From the NCBI RefSeq assembly GCF_001411475.1, contig NZ_LLWH01000112.1:100700-164699 (forward strand): a stretch of 64,000 nt of DNA, in the 5' to 3' direction. Shown here piece by piece: positions 56,885 through 64,000 of this stretch (position 1 is its first letter; each line of letters opens with the position of its first letter). A program made the translations under genes and the position numbers. The notes beneath the pieces were generated by a model. That model was not told where the DNA came from and made no database searches. It saw only the letters and a list, made by a program, of their open reading frames with translations. Source of the stretch: Pseudomonas endophytica (lineage in GTDB: Bacteria > Pseudomonadota > Gammaproteobacteria > Pseudomonadales > Pseudomonadaceae).

Positions 56885-58414
56885 CTAGTGACCGCTTGCT
56901 TCAGGCCCCGGCTTGGCGTTAAAAGGCGGTTTGGCGAGCCATACCAGCAAGATCAAGCCCATGAACATCCACCCCATCAACGTGAAATAGTCCACAGTCG
57001 AAAGCATGTAGGCTTGGCTCGTCAGCACCTGATCGAGCTGGGCATACGCTTGGGTACTCGCCCCGCCTAAGCCATCCAAGGCATGCCGAGTGATCGGATC
57101 GTAGGTGCTCATGCTTTCACTCATGTAGGCATGATGCTGATCCGCACGACGGATCCAAATCCAGGTCGTCAGGGACGCGGCAAAACTGCCGCCCAATGTC
57201 CGCAGGAACGTCGCAAGCCCTGCACCGTCAGCGATCTGGCTTGGCGGGAGGTCCGACATCAAAATGCTCAAAGTCGGCATAAAGAACAGCGCCACGCCAA
57301 TCCCCATAAACAACTGCACCAGTGCGACGTGCTGAAAATCCACTTGGCTGGTGAAGTCGGCACGCATAAAGCAGCTCAGGCCAATGGCCAAAAAGGCGAG
57401 CCCCGCCAATAGGCGCAAGTCGAATTTATTCGAATACTTGCCCACAAAAGGCGACATCAATACCGGCAGAATACCAATCGGCGCCACCGCCAACCCTGCC
57501 CACGTTGCGGTATAGCCCATTTGGGTTTGTAACCACTGCGGCAAGATCAAGTTGATACCGAAAAATCCGGCGTAGCCCAACACCAATACGATGGTGCCAA
57601 TACGGAAATTGCGATAGGCAAACAGACGTAGGTTCACAATCGGGTGTTTGTCAGTCATTTCCCAAATCACAAAGGCTGCCAACGCTACCACTGACAGCGC
57701 CGTGCCCAGCAGAATGAAGTTGGATTCAAACCAGTCCAAATCGTTACCCTTGTCGAGCACAATCTGCAGCGCACCCACACCGATAATTAGCGTGATAAGC
57801 CCCACGTAGTCCATTGGCTGACGCGTAATGACCACCGGGCGCGCCTTGAGCTGCTGACGAACCACCAGTACCGCAAAAATACCAATCGGGATGTTAATAA
57901 AGAAGATCCAGGGCCAACTGTAACTATCTGTAATCCAGCCACCCAAAATCGGCCCGGCAATCGGGGCGACCACCGTGACCATTGCCAGCAGTGCCAATGC
58001 CATCCCCCTTTTCGCTGGAGGGTACACCGCAATCAACAAGGTTTGCGTCATGGGATACAGCGGGCCGGCGACCAGACCTTGCAGCACGCGAAAGCCCACC
58101 AACTCTGGCATTGACGTTGAAATACCGCACAAGAATGAAGCCAACACAAACAGCATTGTTGCCCATAAAAACAGCTTCACTTCACCAAACCGACGGCTCA
58201 ACCAACCGGTCAATGGCAAAGCAATCGCGTTACTGACCGCAAAAGAAGTAATAACCCACGTGCCCTGCTCCGAACTCACCCCCAAGTTGCCGGAAATGGT
58301 CGGCAGTGCAACGTTCGCAATGGTGGTGTCGAGCACCTGCATAAAGGTTGCTAGCGATAGGCCAATGGTGGCGAACAACAGGCTGGGCGGGGTGAAAGAC
58401 GCGTTAGTGCTCAT
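56885..58414 (-). CDS. emrB: EmrB-type MFS efflux transporter, DHA2 family
   Basis: A 509-residue drug:H+ antiporter with 14 predicted transmembrane helices. DHA2/EmrB-type motifs include LDTTIANVALPTISGNLG (motif D1 region), WVITSFAVSNAIALPLTGWLSRRFGEVKLF (motif A) and the C-terminal loops. It works with the membrane fusion protein and outer-membrane channel encoded upstream to export drugs across both membranes. The substrate is unknown. Confidence 0.94.
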   Translation of the reverse strand: MSTNASFTPPSLLFATIGLSLATFMQVLDTTIANVALPTISGNLGVSSEQGTWVITSFAVSNAIALPLTGWLSRRFGEVKLFLWATMLFVLASFLCGISTSMPELVGFRVLQGLVAGPLYPMTQTLLIAVYPPAKRGMALALLAMVTVVAPIAGPILGGWITDSYSWPWIFFINIPIGIFAVLVVRQQLKARPVVITRQPMDYVGLITLIIGVGALQIVLDKGNDLDWFESNFILLGTALSVVALAAFVIWEMTDKHPIVNLRLFAYRNFRIGTIVLVLGYAGFFGINLILPQWLQTQMGYTATWAGLAVAPIGILPVLMSPFVGKYSNKFDLRLLAGLAFLAIGLSCFMRADFTSQVDFQHVALVQLFMGIGVALFFMPTLSILMSDLPPSQIADGAGLATFLRTLGGSFAASLTTWIWIRRADQHHAYMSESMSTYDPITRHALDGLGGASTQAYAQLDQVLTSQAYMLSTVDYFTLMGWMFMGLILLVWLAKPPFNAKPGPEASGH

Positions 58415-58477
58415 CGCAAATCCTTTAAAGCTAGGCGTGCAGCCCCGACAATGCGGCGGGGCTTATGGATTAGCGAA

Positions 58478-59683
58478 TCAGCGTTTAACAGCGGGCGTAC
58501 CCGCTACAGCGCTGTTGCTTTCAATCAAGCGGGTAATCAGAGAATCCGCTTCAGCCAACTGTTGCTCATAGACATTGGTCGTGAACATCGCTTGTTGTGG
58601 CGGCTGTTGCGCCAGCACCGGGCCGCTCTGGTCATGCAGGTTCACCTCCACGGTGGTCGACAGACCTATGCGTAGCGGGTGCTTAGCCAACTCGTCAGCA
58701 TTAATGTGAATACGCACCGGAACGCGCTGAACGATTTTGATCCAGTTACCGGTGGCGTTTTGCGCGGGCAGCAGCGCAAAGGCGCTACCTGTGCCCGCTC
58801 CAATACTGTCAACCGTGCCGCTGTACTTCACGTCGCTGCCATAAAGGTCTGACTCAATGTCCACCGGCTGGCCGATGCGCATTTTATTCAACTGGGTTTC
58901 TTTGAAGTTCGCGTCGATCCACAATTGATTGAGCGGAATAACTGCCATCAATGCGGTTCCCGGCTGAACGCGCTGCCCTAATTGCACAGTACGCTTGGCC
59001 ACATAACCGGTGACCGGAGCGATTAACGTCGTGCGAGCGTGTTCCAAGTAGGCTTGACGCAACTGAGCGGCGGCGGCCAATACATCCGGGTGATTCGCGA
59101 TTGCGGTGTTATCGACCAGCGCGCTGGTGGTATCGAGTTGTTGCTCAGTGTTACGCAATGCACTTTGCGCAGAGGCTAGGTCATCCCGCGCATGAGACAG
59201 TTCTTCTTGCGAGATAGCCCCACTGGCGGCCAGATTTTTCCGACGGTTGTAGTTGTCTTGGGCTTTTTGTACGGAGATTTTTTGCGCAGCGACTTGCGCT
59301 TTAGTCCCACTCACGTTGCTAAAAAGACCGCGCACCTGACGTACCGTGCGGGCCAAGTTAGCCTCGGCACTCTGCAAGCCGACCAACGAATCGCTCGGAT
59401 CAAAGTTGAGCAGCACCTGCCCTTCATGAACTAGATCGCCATCATCGGCGCCGATGCTGACGACCGTACCCGCTACCAGCGGAGTGATTTCAACGACGTT
59501 CCCATTGACGTAAGCATCGTCGGTGCTTTCGCTCCAGCGACCATATAACTCGTGCCAGCCCCAGACACCAAGGCCAACTAAGATGACCAAGATGGCTAAG
59601 CCACTTAGCCAAAGTTTGCGTTTACGCTGGCTCGCAGCATCCTGATCGTGTTGTGCTTCATTCGGTGTTTGTGCAGTAGCCAT
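58478..59683 (-). CDS. emrA: EmrA-type membrane fusion protein (HlyD family)
   Basis: A 401-residue adaptor with one N-terminal transmembrane segment (about 24-44), a lipoyl-like domain (TDDAYVNGNVVEITPLVAGTV), a long alpha-hairpin and a beta-barrel. It bridges the inner-membrane EmrB and the outer-membrane channel. It starts 15 bases after the channel gene and precedes emrB by 63 bases, in one operon. Confidence 0.94.
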   Translation of the reverse strand: MATAQTPNEAQHDQDAASQRKRKLWLSGLAILVILVGLGVWGWHELYGRWSESTDDAYVNGNVVEITPLVAGTVVSIGADDGDLVHEGQVLLNFDPSDSLVGLQSAEANLARTVRQVRGLFSNVSGTKAQVAAQKISVQKAQDNYNRRKNLAASGAISQEELSHARDDLASAQSALRNTEQQLDTTSALVDNTAIANHPDVLAAAAQLRQAYLEHARTTLIAPVTGYVAKRTVQLGQRVQPGTALMAVIPLNQLWIDANFKETQLNKMRIGQPVDIESDLYGSDVKYSGTVDSIGAGTGSAFALLPAQNATGNWIKIVQRVPVRIHINADELAKHPLRIGLSTTVEVNLHDQSGPVLAQQPPQQAMFTTNVYEQQLAEADSLITRLIESNSAVAGTPAVKR

Positions 59684-59698
59684 GACGATTACCTAAAT

Positions 59699-61168
59699 TT
59701 ATTCTGCCAAGGAGGCTTGAACGGGAGCGGCCGCAGCCGTATTGCCGAGCTCAAAGCCACCGCCCAAGGCTTGCATCAATTGAATCGAGAGATTGATCTG
59801 TTCAGCATTCAGGTCAGCCAACTGGCGCTGTGCCTGCAGCAATTGCTGCTCAATGCTCAGCACATCTAGATAACTGCCAATGCCCGATTCGTAGCGCTGC
59901 AATCCAGAGGCATACGATTGCTGAGCAATATCGGCGGCGCGCTGCTGAGTACTGACCTGCTCGCCCATGGCATCCAATTGCTCGAGGGTATCGCTGACAT
60001 CACCAAGAGCCGCCACCAGCGTCTTGTTGTATTGCGCGACGGCTAAATCGAAATTGGCGTCTTCGGCATCCAGCCCGGCGCGCAAACGCCCGCCATCAAA
60101 AATCGGCAGAGAAATCGCAGGCGCAATATTCATAAAGCGGCTGGCTGAACCAAACAGCGCATCACCCAGCAATGACTGAGTTCCCGCTGCAGCGGTCAGG
60201 TTGAGGTTGGGATAAAAGCGCGTTTTGGCGGCTGCGATATTTTTACTCGCGGCCTCAACCCGCCAACGGGCCGCTACGATATCGGGACGACGCCCCAGCA
60301 ACTCGGCTGGCAACGTATTCGGGACTGCGACTGCCGCAGGCGTTAACATTTTCGGCCTAACAATCTCAAACCCACGATCCGGGCCTTTGCCCAGCAACAC
60401 CGCCAAGGCGATATGGGCACTTTTGACTTGCTTTTGGGCATTGATCACCTGTTCCTGAGAACTGGCTTCAAGGCTTTCGGTTTGCTGATACTGGTAGTGG
60501 CTGTCGATTCCGGCTTGCAAGCGCTGCTTGCTCAAATCAAGCATTTTGCGGGTGCGCTGGAGGTCATCTTTGGACAGATCTAGAACGCTGTAGGCATGCC
60601 CAAGGTTGCTGTAAGCCTTTGCCACATCAGCGGCCAGAGTCAGGCTTGCGGCATGGCCGTCCACTTCCGCAGCACGCGCCTCACCCAATGCAGCTTCCCA
60701 CGCATCGCGCTGGCCGCCCCACAGGTCGAAGGTGTAATTAAACGTCATACCGATGTTACGCAATGTATCGTAACGACCGCCCGAGCCTGTCGGATCTTGG
60801 GAGCGAGACAGGCGCGACCGGGTCACATCAGCTTCTGCATTCAAGGTCGGCATACGTGCCGCATTGGCAGCCCTTGCTGCTGCCGTCGCCTGATGCACAC
60901 GAGCACTGGCTATTTGCATATCTGGGCTATCACGCAGCGCTTCGTCGATTAGTCCATTTAGCTGTGTATCGCCCAAGCGCTTCCACCACATTTTTTCTGG
61001 CCACGCAGCAGGTGTCACACTGAGGCCATTCAGGGTTTGAGCCGCCTTGAGGCTTTTGGCATCCAGACGCGTGCCGTCGGTCACTAAGCCGCTGTAATTT
61101 GCGCACCCAGCCAACGCCAAGGCCACACACATCAGGCTCAAGCCTGTTCGTAGCGTTTTGTTGCTCAT
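59699..61168 (-). CDS. Outer-membrane efflux channel lipoprotein, NodT/OprM type
   Basis: A 489-residue outer-membrane factor with a lipoprotein signal (LALAGC; acylated Cys about residue 22) and two OEP repeats forming the trimeric alpha-beta barrel. Conserved stretches include LLGRRPDIVAARWRVEAASKNIAAAKTRFYPN (shown in the first OEP repeat) and LDVLSIEQQLLQAQRQL. It completes the tripartite efflux pump. Its ATG overlaps the stop of the marR gene. Confidence 0.94.
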   Translation of the reverse strand: MSNKTLRTGLSLMCVALALAGCANYSGLVTDGTRLDAKSLKAAQTLNGLSVTPAAWPEKMWWKRLGDTQLNGLIDEALRDSPDMQIASARVHQATAAARAANAARMPTLNAEADVTRSRLSRSQDPTGSGGRYDTLRNIGMTFNYTFDLWGGQRDAWEAALGEARAAEVDGHAASLTLAADVAKAYSNLGHAYSVLDLSKDDLQRTRKMLDLSKQRLQAGIDSHYQYQQTESLEASSQEQVINAQKQVKSAHIALAVLLGKGPDRGFEIVRPKMLTPAAVAVPNTLPAELLGRRPDIVAARWRVEAASKNIAAAKTRFYPNLNLTAAAGTQSLLGDALFGSASRFMNIAPAISLPIFDGGRLRAGLDAEDANFDLAVAQYNKTLVAALGDVSDTLEQLDAMGEQVSTQQRAADIAQQSYASGLQRYESGIGSYLDVLSIEQQLLQAQRQLADLNAEQINLSIQLMQALGGGFELGNTAAAAPVQASLAE

Positions 61169-61638
61169 TTTTCACCCAAGCGCATGATGGTGATCGGATC
61201 CCCGGCCGCCAACAGTATTTTTTTAAGAATCTCTTCCAGTGCTTGCAGCTCTTGCGAGCTGATGACGCCAGCCAGTTGGTTCATTGCATTGGCACCAATG
61301 CTGGGTAACTGATCGGCCAAAGCACGCCCGTCAGCGGTCAGCATCAAACGGACTTGGCGCCTGTCTGCTTCTGAACGTTGACGAATCAAAAGAGCCTTCT
61401 GCTCCAAACGATCCAACATGCGCGTCATCGAACCGCTGTCCAAGGACAGGTGCCGGCACAACTCGGCGGGCGTATCAACCGCGAACTGGGCCATGATAAT
61501 CAGCACTTTGAACTGCGCAGCAGTAATGCCGTAGGGCTCCATATGGCTGTCGAGGATGCGATCTTTAAGCATATTCGCACGCCCCAAAAGTAAGCCCAGG
61601 GTGCAGTTTTGAAAGGTATCGGGATGGAAGTGTTTCAT
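61165..61638 (-). CDS. MarR-family transcriptional regulator of the efflux operon
   Basis: A 157-residue winged-helix regulator. The MarR core TPAELCRHLSLDSGSMTRMLDRLEQKALLIRQRS...RQVRLMLTADGR holds the recognition helix and wing. It starts at ATG 61638 (MKHFHPDTF); the upstream TTG frame is not family-like. It is the first gene of the operon and its stop overlaps the start of the channel gene (ATGA), so it is a self-controlled repressor of the pump (inference from operon position and operators at 61652-61697). Confidence 0.93.
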   Translation of the reverse strand: MKHFHPDTFQNCTLGLLLGRANMLKDRILDSHMEPYGITAAQFKVLIIMAQFAVDTPAELCRHLSLDSGSMTRMLDRLEQKALLIRQRSEADRRQVRLMLTADGRALADQLPSIGANAMNQLAGVISSQELQALEEILKKILLAAGDPITIMRLGEK

Positions 61639-61651
61639 CGGGGCACCGAAA

Positions 61652-61705
61652 AGCTGCCTAAGCAGTAATGTAACCAAATACTACTGCTTAGGCAGCTAAT
61701 GTCAA
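61652..61705 (-). promoter_or_regulatory. Promoter and paired MarR operators of the efflux operon
   Basis: AGCTGCCTAAGCAGTA (61652-61667) and TACTGCTTAGGCAGCT (61682-61697) are exact 16-base inverse copies, each itself a near-palindrome, with 30 bases between centres. On the minus strand a TTGACA -35 (61705-61700) and TAGTAT -10 (61683-61678), 16 bases apart, straddle the upstream copy, so a bound repressor would exclude RNA polymerase. Confidence 0.85.
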
Positions 61706-61830
61706 GATTATAATTAGCTAGCTAACTATATCGACGATGCATTCGGTGAATGGCTGAGCGCCTGCTGCGGCGCTCAGATCATTGAGATCAGGTCATCCCA
61801 TATGCGGTAGCGCTTAGGCTTTACTGGGGT

Positions 61831-62439
61831 TTAAGACTGCGCGGGGACACCGCTATGAAAGCGAAACTCAGTATCAGGTGACTCAATAAGGTCTTGCTCG
61901 GCTGCGCGCACCCGCTCAATGACTTGAGCAATGTCTTTGGCATCTCCGTATTGATAAGCCAATTTCAAGTAGCCCTGAAAGTGACGCGCCTCGCTCTTGA
62001 GCAAACCGAAATAGAACTTGCCCAGTTCTTCGTCTAAATGTGGCACCAGCGCCTCGAAACGCTCACAACTACGCGCCTCGATGAACGCCCCCACCACCAA
62101 CGTATCGACTAGTTTTACCGGTTCGTGGTTACGCACTACTTTGCGCAAACCTGAAGCATAACGGCCTGCTGATAGCTGACGCAGTTCGACCTTACGCTTT
62201 TTCATCAAGCGCATAACCTGCTCGTGATGCACCAACTCTTCACGGGCCAAGCGCGACATCATATTGATCAAGTCAACATGCGAGTGGTACTTAGCGATCA
62301 AGCTCAACGCGGTGCTGGCCGCTTTGAACTCACAGTTTTTGTGGTCGATCAGTAGGGTTTCCTGATCGGCCAATGCCGCTGCAATCCAACCGTCAGGCGT
62401 ACGGCAACCCAAGAACTCATGGATTTCAGGAAGGTTCAT
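61831..62439 (-). CDS. miaE: tRNA-(2-methylthio-N6-isopentenyl-A37) hydroxylase MiaE
   Basis: A 202-residue non-heme di-iron hydroxylase that hydroxylates the isopentenyl group of ms2i6A37 in tRNAs reading UNN codons. Ferritin-like iron-binding motifs are visible: HKNCEFKAAS, REELVHHEQV, FIEARSCERF and KSEARHF. I chose the ATG at 62439 because MNLPEIHEFLGC is the family start. Single-gene unit. Confidence 0.94.
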   Translation of the reverse strand: MNLPEIHEFLGCRTPDGWIAAALADQETLLIDHKNCEFKAASTALSLIAKYHSHVDLINMMSRLAREELVHHEQVMRLMKKRKVELRQLSAGRYASGLRKVVRNHEPVKLVDTLVVGAFIEARSCERFEALVPHLDEELGKFYFGLLKSEARHFQGYLKLAYQYGDAKDIAQVIERVRAAEQDLIESPDTEFRFHSGVPAQS

Positions 62440-62659
62440 GCACGCGCTCCCGAACACTGGAGGTTGCACAACGGGCCGAACGTGTTTTGACAAATCGCTG
62501 ACATGAGGCTCACAAAGACTGGACGAGGCGAAAGGCGTCGATTATACGGGCCCCATGCTACAGCACCAACCGCGCAGGCTGATTTGCATCAACGCCAAGG
62601 TGGCGGATGAGCAACTATAGTGGTTGCATCCGCCTTAGTCGTACATGGAGTGAACGGTC

Positions 62660-63523
62660 ATGCAAACCATTCGTAGCTATTTGGTCGTTATCGAACCCCA
62701 GTTGATGGAAAGCCTCGCCCTCAAGCGGGCCAAGGAAATCGCCAGCATCACCCAAGCACATTTGCATTTACTGATTAGCGACAAAGAACACGATCACACA
62801 GCCTTACTTGATGTGTTAACGGGCACCCTCAAAAACGAGGGCTACAGCGTCACCTCGCGCCAGGCCTGGCACGAAAACCTGCACACCACCATCATCAAGG
62901 AACAACAAATCAAAGGATGTGGGCTGGTAATCAAACAGCACGTTGATGACTCCACCCTACGAAAAATACTGCTCACGCCCGAAGACTGGAAACTGCTACG
63001 TGACTGCCCAGCGCCGGTCTTGCTAGTCAGAACCTCTCAGACGTGGAAGAACAGCGTCGCACTCGCGGCCATCGACGTAGGCAACGGCGAAGAAGCCCAC
63101 ATGGCGCTGCACAAAAAAATCATTGATCGGGGATTGCGTATTACCAGCCTGACTCACGGAGAGTTGCATGTGGTCAGTGCGCATCCAGCACCCACACTGG
63201 CGGTGATGGATGCGACTTACCCAATAGAGACAGAGTACGAAGCCAGTTATATAGCAGCCAGCAAAGAGTTTCAGAGCCGATTTGACATCAGCGATGAGCG
63301 CATGCACGTCAAAGAGGGCCCGGCTGACATCATCATTCAACACGTGGCAAAAAAGCTCGGCGCAACAGTCACCATCATTGGCACGGTGGCACGTACAGGG
63401 CTATCCGCCGCCTTGATCGGCAACACTGCTGAGATCCTGATCGACAAGCTTGAATGCGACATTTTGGTCCTCAAGCCCGATGACATTGTTGAGCAGCTTG
63501 AGCAAAAGGCGGCTGATGCATAA
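62660..63523 (+). CDS. Universal stress protein (UspE-like, two domains)
   Basis: A 287-residue protein with a less conserved N-terminal Usp-like half and a C-terminal UspA domain. The C-terminal motif GTVARTGLSAALIGNTAEILIDKLECDILVLKP matches the UspE type G-x2-R-x9-G-N-T-A-E with nucleotide-binding residues. It probably acts in stress or oxygen-limitation survival in the cytosol. Single gene, divergent from miaE across about 220 bases. Confidence 0.9.
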   Translation: MQTIRSYLVVIEPQLMESLALKRAKEIASITQAHLHLLISDKEHDHTALLDVLTGTLKNEGYSVTSRQAWHENLHTTIIKEQQIKGCGLVIKQHVDDSTLRKILLTPEDWKLLRDCPAPVLLVRTSQTWKNSVALAAIDVGNGEEAHMALHKKIIDRGLRITSLTHGELHVVSAHPAPTLAVMDATYPIETEYEASYIAASKEFQSRFDISDERMHVKEGPADIIIQHVAKKLGATVTIIGTVARTGLSAALIGNTAEILIDKLECDILVLKPDDIVEQLEQKAADA

Positions 63524-63575
63524 ACCTGACTGCCGCCGCCTCAAGCGGCGGCGACAGCGTTTTAGTGCGTCGTCG

Positions 63576-64000
63576 CTAGCGCCCCATCACATCCTTAAGA
63601 AAACCCGGCGCGATATACCGCTCATAATGGGCTTCGGACAAAAGGAAGAATTCCCGATCAATGGCGTCGCGCAGCTCTGGCAGCTCCCAATCGCGAAACT
63701 CAGGTAAAAGCACCATGCCGTACATGTCCAGTTGGTTGATCACTCGTGCGCCGCGGGCAATCAGCTGGTATGCCCAGCAATATTCAGACTGTTGCGGCAC
63801 AAAGCGAATTTTTCGCGTCACTAACTGATTACGCAATGCTTGAGGGTCAAAGACCTCAACCTTGGCGGCCATAACTTGCACTAAAAGCTGCTCAAGCCGC
63901 AGCCAGACAGCCCGCTTTTCATCCTCGTTGTAACCGTTCCAGTGAATCCCTTCGTGATGAAACCGCTTGCAGCCACGGCACACGCGCTCACCGTAAACCT
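63576..64000 (-). CDS. DUF1289-domain protein (5' end outside the window)
   Basis: At least 141 residues are in the window; the frame is open to the right edge (VYGERVCRGC...), so the start lies outside. The N-terminal CRGCKRFHHEGIHWNGY is the end of the DUF1289 cysteine motif of the YdhL group, and the rest (YCWAYQLIARGARVINQLDMYGM) matches the longer Pseudomonas version of this protein. Its function is not known. A GTG at 63983 within the frame is not the real start because the cysteine motif continues upstream. Confidence 0.88.
   Translation of the reverse strand, partial: VYGERVCRGCKRFHHEGIHWNGYNEDEKRAVWLRLEQLLVQVMAAKVEVFDPQALRNQLVTRKIRFVPQQSEYCWAYQLIARGARVINQLDMYGMVLLPEFRDWELPELRDAIDREFFLLSEAHYERYIAPGFLKDVMGR

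Noticed and set aside
1..64000. CRISPR array, insertion sequence, toxin-antitoxin or secretion-effector system
   Set aside because: I found no regularly spaced direct repeats, no transposase, and no paired small toxin/antitoxin genes with recognisable motifs.

Overview
This 64-kb window is a chromosomal segment of a gamma-proteobacterium, almost certainly Pseudomonas (my inference: fluorescens/putida side of the genus). The signs are the Liu leucine/isovalerate catabolic genes, a CrcY-like Hfq/Crc-titrating RNA, a PrrF iron-responsive RNA, the order clpX-lon-hupB-ppiD, the Arg-His-Leu-His tRNA cluster beside folD/cysS/glnS, and many short REP-type hairpins built around a GTAGGAGC-like core. 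I see no complete insertion sequence, prophage, integrase or CRISPR array.

Layout. 0-5 kb: tamA/tamB outer-membrane assembly genes, an acetyltransferase, xthA, and a PstS-like binding protein fused to an OmpA domain. 5-17 kb: acyl-CoA catabolism, with an acyl-CoA dehydrogenase, a LysR regulator, liuR, liuE, an sRNA gene matching CrcY (sigma-54 promoter, candidate CbrB site, A-rich Hfq motifs), a divergent acyl-CoA synthetase and liuA-liuB-liuC-liuD. LiuR-type palindromes sit before liuR and in the synthetase/liuA divergent region. 17-22 kb: an S24-type repressor whose catalytic Ser and Lys are replaced, a small DUF6124/DUF3077-like gene, the PrrF sRNA with a Fur box, an M14 carboxypeptidase, an LRR protein kinase and a YebC paralog. 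22-28 kb: a LysR regulator divergent from phnW-phnX (2-aminoethylphosphonate breakdown), an FMN reductase, a small orphan, another LysR regulator and a streptothricin-acetyltransferase-like GNAT.

28-41 kb: dnaQ-rnhA-methyltransferase, divergent from gloB and mltD; then a yej-type peptide/microcin ABC transporter operon with two substrate-binding proteins, followed directly by fabI. 41-50 kb (minus strand): the protein-quality-control series tig-clpP-clpX-lon-hupB-ppiD, with a sigma-32-like promoter before lon and a tRNA-Asp-like degenerate RNA with its own terminator between hupB and ppiD. 50-56.8 kb: four tRNA genes, folD, the glnS-cysS operon and the overlapping ppiB-lpxH pair. 56.8-61.7 kb: a complete MarR-controlled tripartite EmrAB-type efflux operon with paired operator palindromes. 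The window ends with miaE, a universal stress protein and a partial DUF1289 gene.

Two themes connect genes. Carbon control: CbrB/sigma-54 would drive the CrcY-like RNA, which titrates Hfq/Crc, while liuA in the same cluster carries an Hfq/Crc-type A-rich motif just before its ribosome binding site. Envelope and protein quality: TamAB, MltD, LpxH, FabI, PpiD, Tig, ClpXP and Lon are interspersed along the segment.
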